A stretch of 6,270 nucleotides of DNA from an uncultured Lachnospiraceae bacterium (GCA_910587905.1 CAJUOF010000165.1:1-6270); one strand, 5' to 3'; counted from the first letter of the stretch, positions 1-6,184 are shown. Notes: generated by a model from the letters alone, not told the origin. Translations and numbers: made by a program.

Positions 1-31
1 ACTCTTTCCCTACACGACGCTCTTCCGATCT
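1..31 (+). other. Residual Illumina TruSeq read-1 adapter (artefact)
   Basis: These bases match the 3' 31 bases of the universal TruSeq read-1 adapter, ending in the characteristic GCTCTTCCGATCT. Genomic sequence begins directly at base 32, in frame with the UvrB residues TDSM. The codon just before (29-31, tct) would give Ser, where UvrB proteins usually have Ile in the ITDSM motif, so the uvrB match stops exactly at the junction. This is untrimmed adapter at a contig end, not biology. Confidence 0.97.
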
Positions 32-361
32 ACGGATTCCATGCGGTCGGCCATCGACGAGACGAGACGCAGGCGGGAGATCCAGCAGGCCTACAATGAG
101 GCCCATGGGATCACTCCCACTTCGATCAAGAAGGCCGTGCGTGACCTGATCAGTATTTCCAGGTCGGAGGAGGAGCCGATTCGTGGCGTGAAGCTTGAGA
201 AGGAGCCGGAATCCATGAGCGAGAAGGAGCTCATGAAGCTGATCATGGAAGTGCAGAAGAAGATGCAGAGGGCGGCGGCGGAGCTCGACTTCGAGCAGGC
301 GGCCGTGCTCAGGGATCAGATGATGGAGCTTAAAAAATATTTGTATGAGATGGACAAGTGA
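32..361 (+). CDS. uvrB: UvrABC system protein B, C-terminal fragment (5' end missing)
   Basis: This is the C-terminal 109 residues of UvrB, the helicase-like subunit of the UvrABC nucleotide excision repair complex. UvrB receives damaged DNA from UvrA, verifies the lesion and recruits UvrC. The fragment opens with TDSMRSAIDETRRRREIQ and the AYNEAHGITP segment, the conserved end of helicase domain 2. A charged linker follows, and then a UVR domain (about fragment residues 65-100: SEKELMKLI, ELDFEQAAVLRDQM), the coiled-coil hairpin that contacts UvrC. Full-length UvrB is about 660 residues, so more than 80% of the protein, including the Walker motifs and the beta-hairpin, is absent. The loss is due to the contig end at the adapter junction, not to a mutation. 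The ATG at 41 is an internal Met, not the start. The stop is TGA at 359-361, and uvrA begins 12 bases later, which indicates co-transcription. Confidence 0.97.
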   Translation, partial: TDSMRSAIDETRRRREIQQAYNEAHGITPTSIKKAVRDLISISRSEEEPIRGVKLEKEPESMSEKELMKLIMEVQKKMQRAAAELDFEQAAVLRDQMMELKKYLYEMDK

Positions 362-373
362 CAGGAGACGGAC

Positions 374-3223
374 ATGCAGGAGAGAAAATTAATTGACACG
401 AAGTATATCAGGATCCGGGGGGCCAATGAGCACAACCTGAAAAATATATCGGTGGACATTCCCAGGGACCAGTTCGTGGTCCTGACGGGGCTTTCCGGTT
501 CGGGGAAGTCGTCCCTGGCCTTTGACACGATCTATGCGGAGGGGCAGAGGCGCTATATGGAGTCGCTGTCCTCCTATGCGAGACAGTTCCTGGGCCAGAT
601 GGAGAAGCCGGAGGTGGAGAGCATCGAGGGGCTCTCCCCGGCCATCTCCATCGACCAGAAGTCCACCAACCGGAATCCTCGCTCCACGGTGGGCACGGTG
701 ACGGAGATTTATGATTATTTCCGTCTGCTTTATGCGAGGATCGGCATTCCCCACTGCCCGAAATGCGGCAGGGAGATCCGGAAGCAGTCGGTGGACCAGA
801 TGGTGGACCAGATCCTGGAACTTCCGGAGCGCAGCAAAATCCAGATTTTGGCACCCGTGGTCCGTGGGCGGAAGGGACGCCATGAAAAGGTGCTGGACCA
901 GGCGAAGCGGAGCGGCTTCGTCCGGGTTCGGGTTGACGGCAATCTCTATGAGCTGACGGAAGAGATCGCCCTGGATAAAAATATCAAGCATAATATTGAG
1001 ATCGTTGTGGACCGGCTCATGGTGAAGGCCGGCATGGAGAAGCGGCTGACGGATTCCATCGAGACGGCCATGCGGCTTTCGGAGGGGCTGATGGTGGTGG
1101 ACGTGGCTGACGGGGAGCCCCTGAATTTCAGCCAGAGCTTTTCCTGCCCGGACTGCGGGATCAGCATCGACGAGGTGGAGCCGAGAAGCTTTTCTTTCAA
1201 CAATCCTTTCGGTGCCTGCCCGGAATGCTCGGGCCTTGGCTACAAGATGGAGTTCGACGAGGACCTGATGGTGCCGGACAAGACCCTCAGCGTCAACCAG
1301 GGGGCGATCACCGTCTGCGGCTGGCAGTCCTGCTCCAAGCCGGGGAGTTTCAGCAGGGCGATCCTGGACGCCCTGTGCGAGGAATACGGATTCGATCTGG
1401 ACACGCCTGTTCAGGATTATCCCACAAAGATCTATGACATCCTGATGCATGGGACCGGGGGGCGCAGTGTCAAGGTCCGTTACCAGAGCCAGCGGGGGGA
1501 GGGCGTTTATGACGTGGCTTTCGAGGGGCTCCTGCGGAACGTGGAGCGCCGCTACCGGGAGGCTGGCTCGGAGACCATGAAGGCGGAGTATGAGACGTTT
1601 ATGCGGATCACGCCCTGCAAGGTCTGCGGGGGGAAGCGGCTGAAGAAGAGTTCTCTGGCGGTGACAGTTTGTGACAAGAATATTTATGATATTACTTCCA
1701 TGTCCATCGGAGGCCTTCATGGATTCATGGAGGGCATGGAGGAAAAACTGACGCCGACCCAGGTGTCCATCGGAAAGCTGGTCCTGAGGGAGATCCGTGC
1801 CAGGGTGGGCTTTCTGGTGGACGTGGGCCTGGATTACCTGTCCCTGACCCGGGGGACGGCGACGCTTTCCGGCGGGGAGGCCCAGAGGATCCGGCTGGCG
1901 ACCCAGATCGGCTCCGGTCTGGTGGGAGTGGCCTACATTCTGGACGAGCCCAGCATCGGCCTTCACCAGCGGGACAATGACAAGCTCCTCCGGACGCTGA
2001 TCCATCTGCGGGATCTGGGGAACAGCGTGTTGGTGGTGGAGCATGACGAGGATACCATGCGGGCGGCTGACTGTATCGTGGATATCGGGCCGGGAGCAGG
2101 GGAGCATGGCGGGGAGGTGGTTGCCGTAGGGACCGCGGAGGACCTCATCGCCTGTGAGAGGTCTGTCACCGGCGCTTATCTGAGCGGAAAACGGAAGATC
2201 CCGGTGCCGGCGGTCCGGAGGAAGCCGGAATATTTCCTGACGGTGAAGGGGGCGGCCGAGAATAATCTGAAAAATATCAATGTCAAGCTTCCTCTGGGGG
2301 TCTTTACCTGTGTGACCGGGGTTTCCGGGTCGGGGAAGTCCTCCCTGATCAATGAGATCCTTTACAAATCCCTTGCCAGGACCCTGAACAGGGCCAGGAC
2401 CATTCCCGGAAAGCACAAATCCATCGAGGGGACGGAGCGGCTGGACAAGGTGATCGCCATCGACCAGTCTCCCATCGGCCGGACGCCCCGCTCCAATCCG
2501 GCCACTTATACGGGGGTGTTCGACATGATCCGGGACCTGTTCGCCTCCACGGCGGACGCAAAGGCCAGGGGCTACCAGAAGGGCCGGTTCAGCTTTAACG
2601 TCAAGGGGGGCCGGTGCGAGGCCTGCGGCGGCGACGGCATCATCAAGATTGAGATGCATTTCCTCCCGGACGTCTATGTTCCCTGTGAGGTCTGCGGCGG
2701 CAGGCGCTACAACCGGGAGACCCTGGAGGTGCAATACAAAGGGAAGAATATTTACGACGTGCTGGACATGACGGTGGAGGAGGCGCTGAAATTTTTTGAG
2801 AACGTGCCTTCCATCCGGCGGAAGATCGAGACGCTCTATGACGTGGGCCTTTCCTATATTAAGCTGGGACAGCCTTCCACCACCCTTTCCGGCGGGGAGG
2901 CCCAGCGGATCAAGCTGGCCACGGAGCTTTCCAGGAGGGACACGGGCAAGACCATCTACATTCTGGACGAGCCGACGACAGGGCTGCATTTCGCGGATGT
3001 CCACAAGCTGGTTGAAATTCTCCAGCGTTTGTGCGAAAATGGAAATACGGTCATCGTGATCGAGCACAATCTGGACGTGATCAAGACGGCGGATTACCTG
3101 GTCGACATGGGGCCGGAGGGCGGCGACGGCGGCGGGACAGTCATTGCGGCGGGAACGCCGGAGGAGGTCGCCGAGAACCCGGTATCCTACACGGGAAAGT
3201 ACGTGAAGCGGTATCTTTCCTGA
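374..3223 (+). CDS. uvrA: Excinuclease ABC subunit UvrA, complete
   Basis: UvrA is the dimeric DNA-damage sensor ATPase of nucleotide excision repair; it finds distorted DNA and loads UvrB. The protein has 949 residues, normal for the family, with two ABC ATPase halves. The first half has Walker A GLSGSGKS at 39-46, signature LSGGEAQ at 498-504 and Walker B YILDEP at 521-526. The second half has Walker A GVSGSGKS at 649-656, signature LSGGEAQ at 838-844 and Walker B IYILDEP at 861-867. Zinc modules are present: C258/C261 with C282/C285, and C748/C751 with C771/C774 (the C-x2-C-x19-C-x2-C finger needed for damage discrimination). CPKC at 128-131 and CKVC at 415-418 probably form a further zinc site. 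The ATG at 374 follows AGGAG (363-367) with a 6-base gap. No key residue is missing. SOS control through LexA is usual for uvrBA, but the operator would lie outside the window. Only one TTA and no CTA or TCA codons are used, which leaves a long spurious open frame on the other strand. Confidence 0.99.
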   Translation: MQERKLIDTKYIRIRGANEHNLKNISVDIPRDQFVVLTGLSGSGKSSLAFDTIYAEGQRRYMESLSSYARQFLGQMEKPEVESIEGLSPAISIDQKSTNRNPRSTVGTVTEIYDYFRLLYARIGIPHCPKCGREIRKQSVDQMVDQILELPERSKIQILAPVVRGRKGRHEKVLDQAKRSGFVRVRVDGNLYELTEEIALDKNIKHNIEIVVDRLMVKAGMEKRLTDSIETAMRLSEGLMVVDVADGEPLNFSQSFSCPDCGISIDEVEPRSFSFNNPFGACPECSGLGYKMEFDEDLMVPDKTLSVNQGAITVCGWQSCSKPGSFSRAILDALCEEYGFDLDTPVQDYPTKIYDILMHGTGGRSVKVRYQSQRGEGVYDVAFEGLLRNVERRYREAGSETMKAEYETFMRITPCKVCGGKRLKKSSLAVTVCDKNIYDITSMSIGGLHGFMEGMEEKLTPTQVSIGKLVLREIRARVGFLVDVGLDYLSLTRGTATLSGGEAQRIRLATQIGSGLVGVAYILDEPSIGLHQRDNDKLLRTLIHLRDLGNSVLVVEHDEDTMRAADCIVDIGPGAGEHGGEVVAVGTAEDLIACERSVTGAYLSGKRKIPVPAVRRKPEYFLTVKGAAENNLKNINVKLPLGVFTCVTGVSGSGKSSLINEILYKSLARTLNRARTIPGKHKSIEGTERLDKVIAIDQSPIGRTPRSNPATYTGVFDMIRDLFASTADAKARGYQKGRFSFNVKGGRCEACGGDGIIKIEMHFLPDVYVPCEVCGGRRYNRETLEVQYKGKNIYDVLDMTVEEALKFFENVPSIRRKIETLYDVGLSYIKLGQPSTTLSGGEAQRIKLATELSRRDTGKTIYILDEPTTGLHFADVHKLVEILQRLCENGNTVIVIEHNLDVIKTADYLVDMGPEGGDGGGTVIAAGTPEEVAENPVSYTGKYVKRYLS

Positions 3224-3254
3224 CAAAAGAGGATGGCCGGAGAGACAGACAAGC

Positions 3255-3260
3255 GAGGAG
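3255..3260 (+). promoter_or_regulatory. Ribosome binding site that decides the phosphatase gene's start
   Basis: GAGGAG lies 7 bases before the ATG at 3268 but only 1 base before the in-frame ATG at 3262. Usual spacing is about 5-10 bases, so translation should begin at 3268, giving MRFIFVRHGE rather than MDMRFIF. Confidence 0.75.
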
Positions 3261-3267
3261 AATGGAT

Positions 3268-3891
3268 ATGCGGTTTATATTTGTGAGGCACGGGGAGACG
3301 GAGTGGAACATCCAGGGGCGTTATCAGGGGCAGTCGGACATTCCCCTCTCGGAGAAAGGGAGGGCGCAGGCGGCGGCCCTGGGAAAACGGTTTGAGGGAA
3401 TTCCCGTGGACGTGGTCTATTCCTCGCCCCTTCAGAGGGCCTATGACACGGCCAGGGCCATTGCGGAGCCCAAGGGGCTTCCCATCCATTTGGTGGAGGG
3501 GATCAAGGAACTGGATTTCGGCCGCTGGGACGGGCTCACCTTGGAGATGCTAAAGGAGCAGTTTGGAGAGTCCTTTACGAAATACCGGATCGAACCCTTT
3601 CACTATCCCATGGAGGGGGAGGGAACCCTGAACCGGGCCAAGCTCCGGGTGGGGGCCGCCCTGGAGGAGATCAAGGAGGAATACCGCCACACGGACAAGA
3701 CGGTCGTGGTGGTGGCCCACGGGGGGATCCTGAAGCTGGCGATCTTCTACCTTCTGGACATGAGCTCCCGGTTTTACCGTTGTATGGAACTGGACAACAC
3801 GTCTCTGACGATCCTTGACATCGAGGAGGACCGCAGTATCCTCCGGGTGCTCAACGACGCCCATCATCTGGACGGGGATCTTGCGTCTTGA
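3268..3891 (+). CDS. Histidine phosphatase family protein (phosphoglycerate mutase-like)
   Basis: This 207-residue protein belongs to the histidine phosphatase (branch 1) superfamily, which uses a phospho-histidine intermediate. The catalytic RHGE motif is at 7-10, with H8 as the predicted nucleophile. R57 in SSPLQRAYDTA, E81 in ELDFGRWDG and H151 in VVAHGG complete the expected pocket. Related proteins include cofactor-dependent phosphoglycerate mutases, alpha-ribazole phosphatase (CobC) and broad-specificity phosphatases. At about 200 residues it is shorter than the roughly 250-residue classical glycolytic mutase, which favours a phosphatase, but the substrate cannot be told from sequence. 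No signal peptide or membrane segment is seen, so it is probably cytoplasmic. The frame is open upstream to 3031, but that part overlaps uvrA in another frame and is not coding. The gene follows the uvrA stop by 44 bases with no terminator between, so it probably shares the uvrBA transcript. Its TGA abuts the next promoter. Confidence 0.92.
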   Translation: MRFIFVRHGETEWNIQGRYQGQSDIPLSEKGRAQAAALGKRFEGIPVDVVYSSPLQRAYDTARAIAEPKGLPIHLVEGIKELDFGRWDGLTLEMLKEQFGESFTKYRIEPFHYPMEGEGTLNRAKLRVGAALEEIKEEYRHTDKTVVVVAHGGILKLAIFYLLDMSSRFYRCMELDNTSLTILDIEEDRSILRVLNDAHHLDGDLAS

Positions 3892-3920
3892 TTGACAATT
3901 CCCACGGATGAAATTATAAT
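3892..3920 (+). promoter_or_regulatory. Perfect consensus sigma-A (sigma-70) promoter
   Basis: TTGACA (3892-3897) and TATAAT (3915-3920) are both exact consensus hexamers separated by 17 bases, the ideal spacing. Transcription would start near A3927, giving a leader of about 34 bases before the zinc-ribbon gene at 3961. There is no TG extended -10 element directly upstream of TATAAT and no A/T-rich UP region, since the bases before the -35 box are phosphatase coding sequence. The local AT-rich stretch stands out from the GC-rich surroundings. No operator-like inverted repeat is apparent across the hexamers, so it may be a strong constitutive promoter for the zinc-ribbon gene and guaA. Confidence 0.9.
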
Positions 3921-3948
3921 GTAAGGAACATGCAGACGGTTCGCAAAA

Positions 3949-3954
3949 AGGAGG
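3949..3954 (+). promoter_or_regulatory. Ribosome binding site that decides the zinc-ribbon gene's start
   Basis: AGGAGG directly abuts the in-frame ATG at 3955 (no spacing) but sits 6 bases before the ATG at 3961. The second ATG is therefore the likely start, giving MGFFDTLGE. It is preceded by AAAA, making an extended AAAAAGGAGG match to the 16S rRNA tail. Confidence 0.8.
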
Positions 3955-3960
3955 ATGCGG

Positions 3961-4440
3961 ATGGGATTTTTTGATACATTGGGCGAAACGCTCACCAGCA
4001 CCGGAAAGATGGTCGGCAGCAAGACGAAGGAGACGGCGGAGGCCGCGAAGCTGAGTCTCCAGATTTCCCAGGAGGAGGCCAGGCTGAAGAAGGCGTATGA
4101 GGCCCTCGGGGAGGCGTATTTTAAGGATCATGAGGACGATATGCCGGAGCCGTATGCGGTCTATGCCGTCGATATCCGGGAGTCGGCCGCCAGGTTGGAG
4201 AGCCTGACGAAGGATAAAAGGATTTTGAAGAATCAGAAGCAGTGTACCAGTTGTGGCGCGTGGATTCCCAACGAGGACCGGTTCTGCGGAAAGTGCGGGG
4301 CGGAGAACGAGGTCTTGGTTAAAGAGGAGGAATCGAAGGAGGCGGCGCCGGAGGGGGCCGCGGCAGAGACGGAGGGTGCGGAGACGGAAAGTACGGAGAC
4401 GGAAAAGACATCTGAGGGAAACGTGGAAAAGGCGGAGTAG
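3961..4440 (+). CDS. Zinc-ribbon domain protein with helical N-terminal region, function unknown
   Basis: This is a 159-residue protein with three parts. Residues 1-93 are polar and look helical or coiled-coil (MGFFDTLGETLTSTGKMVGSK, then heptad-like stretches such as QEEARLKKAYEALGEAYF and SAARLESLTKDKRILK). A treble-clef or rubredoxin-like zinc ribbon follows: CTSC at 95-98 and CGKC at 109-112, giving C95, C98, C109 and C112 as predicted zinc ligands. The tail (about 119-159) is acidic, Glu/Ala/Thr-rich and probably disordered, and contains three copies of a five-residue repeat. No signal peptide or membrane segment is visible. Small clostridial proteins of this build are common and usually annotated only as zinc-ribbon domain-containing; no enzymatic role can be assigned. 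It is the first gene behind a perfect consensus promoter and lies 31 bases before guaA with no terminator between, so the two are probably co-transcribed. Whether that reflects a functional link with GMP synthesis is unknown. Confidence 0.85.
   Translation: MGFFDTLGETLTSTGKMVGSKTKETAEAAKLSLQISQEEARLKKAYEALGEAYFKDHEDDMPEPYAVYAVDIRESAARLESLTKDKRILKNQKQCTSCGAWIPNEDRFCGKCGAENEVLVKEEESKEAAPEGAAAETEGAETESTETEKTSEGNVEKAE
4363..4407 (+). repeat. Three tandem copies of a 15-base in-frame repeat
   Basis: Units at 4363-4377, 4378-4392 and 4393-4407 share the invariant core GAGACGGA at exact 15-base spacing (4366, 4381, 4396). They encode AETEG, AETES and TETEK (residues 135-149) in the acidic tail of the zinc-ribbon protein. 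Because the unit is a multiple of three, copy-number change would keep the reading frame. Confidence 0.85.
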
Positions 4441-4458
4441 GAAAACGGCCGCCTTGGC

Positions 4459-4464
4459 AGGAGG
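4459..4464 (+). promoter_or_regulatory. Ribosome binding site that decides the guaA start (GTG)
   Basis: AGGAGG lies 7 bases before an in-frame GTG at 4472. The next in-frame ATG (4484) is 19 bases away from it and has no usable site of its own, so GTG is preferred. Confidence 0.8.
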
Positions 4465-4471
4465 AAGATTC

Positions 4472-6013
4472 GTGAAAGAAGAGATGATCGTTGTTCTGGA
4501 TTTTGGCGGCCAGTATAATCAGTTGATCGCCAGAAGAGTCCGGGAGTGTAATGTTTACTGCGAGGTTCATCCCTGCACCATGGAGCCGGACAGGCTGAAG
4601 GCCATGAACCCGAAGGGCATTATTTTCACGGGCGGCCCCAACAGCGTGTACGGCGAGGGGGCTCCCCGCTGTGAAAAAGAGATTTTTGAACTGGGGATCC
4701 CGGTCCTGGGGATTTGCTATGGTTCCCAGTTGATGGCTTACATGCTGGGCGGGACGGTGGAGACGGCCCCGGTCAGTGAGTATGGAAAGACGGAGGTGGC
4801 CGTGGAGACGGGGGCGGCTCTGTTTGAGGGCGTGTCGGAACGGACTGTCTGCTGGATGAGCCACACGGATTATATTTCCAGGGCCCCGGAGGGGTTTCGT
4901 GTGACGGCCCACACGCCGGTGTGCCCGGTGGCGGCCATGGAATGCCCGGGGAGGAGCCTGTACGCGGTTCAGTTCCATCCGGAGGTCATGCATACCCGGG
5001 AGGGCATGAAGATGTTGTCTAACTTCGTGTTCCGGATCTGCGGCTGCGGCGGAAGCTGGAAGATGGGTTCTTTTGTGGAGGAAGCCATTCGCTCCTTGCG
5101 GGAAAAGATCGGGGATGGAAAGGCGCTCTGCGCCCTCTCCGGAGGGGTGGATTCTTCCGTGGCGGCGGTCCTTCTTTCCAAAGCGATCGGAAAGCAGCTC
5201 ACCTGTGTTTTTGTGGACCATGGGCTCTTGCGGAAGGACGAGGGCGACGAGGTAGAGGCCGTGTTCGGCCCGGACGGCCCCTATGAGCTGAATTTTATCC
5301 GGGTGAACGCAAGGGAGCGCTATTATCGGAAGCTGGCGGGCGTGACGGAGCCGGAGCAGAAGCGGAAGATCATCGGTGAGGAATTCATCCGGATTTTTGA
5401 GGAGGAAGCGAGGAAAATCGGGGCGGTGGATTATCTGGTGCAGGGAACCATCTATCCGGACGTCATCGAGAGCGGCCTGGGAAAGTCGGCGGTCATCAAA
5501 TCCCACCACAATGTGGGCGGCCTTCCCGACGTGGTGGATTTCAAGGAGATCATTGAGCCGCTTCGCCTGCTTTTCAAGGACGAAGTGCGAAAGGCCGGCC
5601 TGGAACTGGGGATCCCGGAGTACCTGGTTTACCGCCAGCCCTTCCCCGGCCCCGGGCTGGGGATCCGCATCATCGGCGAGGTTACGGCCGAGAAGGTGCG
5701 CATTGTCCAGGAGGCAGACGCCATTTACCGGGAGGAGATCGCAAAGGCCGGGCTGGACAGGGGGCTGGGGCAGTATTTTGCCGCCCTTACCAACATGCGC
5801 TCCGTCGGAGTCATGGGCGATGGGCGGACCTACGACTACGCCGTGGCCCTGCGGGCGGTCGACACCAGCGATTTTATGACGGCCGATGTCTCGGAGCTAC
5901 CCTGGAACGTGCTTGCGATTACGGCAAATAGGATCGTAAACGAAGTGAAGGGTGTGAACCGGGTCCTCTACGACCTGACGAGCAAACCGCCCGGAACGGT
6001 GGAGTTCGAATAA
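4472..6013 (+). CDS. guaA: GMP synthase (glutamine-hydrolysing), complete
   Basis: GuaA converts XMP, ATP and glutamine to GMP, the last step of de novo guanine nucleotide synthesis in the cytoplasm. At 513 residues it has the usual single-chain length. The N-terminal class I glutamine amidotransferase domain (about 5-190) carries C82 in GICYGSQ and the FHPE pair H169/E171 as the catalytic triad. The ATP pyrophosphatase domain has the P-loop SGGVDSS at 223-229. The C-terminal dimerisation domain (about 390-513) includes RQPFPGPGLGIRI and ends in LTSKPPGTVEFE. The start is GTG at 4472 (MKEEMIVVLDFGGQYNQL), set by an AGGAGG 7 bases upstream. The frame is open further upstream to 4253, but that stretch overlaps the zinc-ribbon gene and encodes an Arg-rich artefact. 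Likely expressed from the promoter at 3892. No guanine riboswitch aptamer is apparent in the 31-base gap before it or in the short leader of the operon. The last residues PGTVEFE differ from the PATIEWE seen in E. coli and B. subtilis, a mild variation. DNA composition drops sharply just after the TAA. Confidence 0.99.
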   Translation: MKEEMIVVLDFGGQYNQLIARRVRECNVYCEVHPCTMEPDRLKAMNPKGIIFTGGPNSVYGEGAPRCEKEIFELGIPVLGICYGSQLMAYMLGGTVETAPVSEYGKTEVAVETGAALFEGVSERTVCWMSHTDYISRAPEGFRVTAHTPVCPVAAMECPGRSLYAVQFHPEVMHTREGMKMLSNFVFRICGCGGSWKMGSFVEEAIRSLREKIGDGKALCALSGGVDSSVAAVLLSKAIGKQLTCVFVDHGLLRKDEGDEVEAVFGPDGPYELNFIRVNARERYYRKLAGVTEPEQKRKIIGEEFIRIFEEEARKIGAVDYLVQGTIYPDVIESGLGKSAVIKSHHNVGGLPDVVDFKEIIEPLRLLFKDEVRKAGLELGIPEYLVYRQPFPGPGLGIRIIGEVTAEKVRIVQEADAIYREEIAKAGLDRGLGQYFAALTNMRSVGVMGDGRTYDYAVALRAVDTSDFMTADVSELPWNVLAITANRIVNEVKGVNRVLYDLTSKPPGTVEFE

Positions 6014-6042
6014 GCAAAAATGCTTAGTGAACCCAGCGTTTA

Positions 6043-6058
6043 TGCGGGTTTGCGGGTT
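6043..6058 (+). repeat. Tandem 8-base repeat (TGCGGGTT twice)
   Basis: TGCGGGTT occurs at 6043-6050 and again at 6051-6058, followed by TT. The first copy can also pair with AACCCAGC at 6030-6037 (7 base pairs with one bulged A, loop of 6). The hairpin is followed by TTT, then GCGGG, then TTTT. That makes it at best a weak terminator for guaA; it could equally be a recombinase core-type inverted repeat. Confidence 0.6.
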
Positions 6059-6071
6059 TTGGAAAGGTCTT

Positions 6072-6091
6072 TTGATAACAAATTGATAACA
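6072..6091 (+). repeat. Direct repeat TTGATAACA twice at 11-base period
   Basis: Exact 9-base copies lie at 6072-6080 and 6083-6091, one helical turn apart. Closely spaced short direct repeats beside a conserved gene end resemble arm-type binding sites of tyrosine integrases, but they could also bind a regulator. No integrase gene is in the window. Confidence 0.65.
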
Positions 6092-6184
6092 GTCGTTTGA
6101 GTGCGATTATTCTTACTGTCGAGTGGTTGGTTGGTGGGAGAATGATTTGCAAGAGGTTTAAATGACTGTAAAAATCCATATTAG

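Larger units (their letters stand above)
6014..6184. other. AT-richer non-coding flank downstream of guaA, possible integration-site region
   Basis: No convincing gene lies here. By hand count the 257 bases from 6014 to the window end are about 40% GC, against roughly 60% in the genes. Visible structure includes: an inverted repeat AAGCA/TGCTT (6012-6016/6021-6025) around the guaA stop; a bulged hairpin AACCCAGC/GCGGGTT (6030-6037/6044-6050); tandem TGCGGGTT; two TTGATAACA copies; and a G/T run (6125-6138). A weak promoter-like pair TTGATA (6083-6088) and GATTAT (6105-6110), with 16-base spacing, is also present but poor. Together these could be a guaA 3' untranslated region or the edge of an integrated element. 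Confidence 0.5.

Noticed and set aside
389..3226. Minus-strand open frame of about 945 codons opposite uvrA
   Set aside because: It is codon-aligned with uvrA and open only because uvrA avoids TTA, CTA and TCA. Its product is Pro/Arg/His-rich with no recognisable domain.
3031..3267. N-terminal extension of the phosphatase into uvrA
   Set aside because: The extension is Arg/Gly-rich, overlaps the conserved end of uvrA in another frame and has no homology to the phosphatase family, whose RHGE motif should be near the N-terminus.
3930..3974. Fourteen-codon upstream frame in the leader of the zinc-ribbon gene (ATG 3930, TGA 3972)
   Set aside because: The only nearby AAGGA is 2 bases from the ATG, too close to work well, and nothing about the peptide suggests a regulatory role.
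4253..4471. N-terminal extension of GuaA starting at ATG 4253
   Set aside because: The extension is an Arg-rich out-of-frame reading of the zinc-ribbon gene. The GTG at 4472 with a well-placed AGGAGG gives the normal GuaA length.
4441..4471. Riboswitch or terminator between the zinc-ribbon gene and guaA
   Set aside because: The gap is only 31 bases, mostly ribosome binding site, with no stable hairpin and no room for an aptamer.
4319..5509. Minus-strand open frame of 396 codons opposite the zinc-ribbon and guaA genes
   Set aside because: It is codon-aligned with guaA, low-complexity and Pro/Arg/His-rich, and spans two real genes. It arises from the same codon bias.
6083..6110. Promoter TTGATA/GATTAT with 16-base spacing
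   Set aside because: The -10 matches only 4 of 6 bases and the spacing is short. The -35 is part of the TTGATAACA direct repeat, so it is too weak to call.
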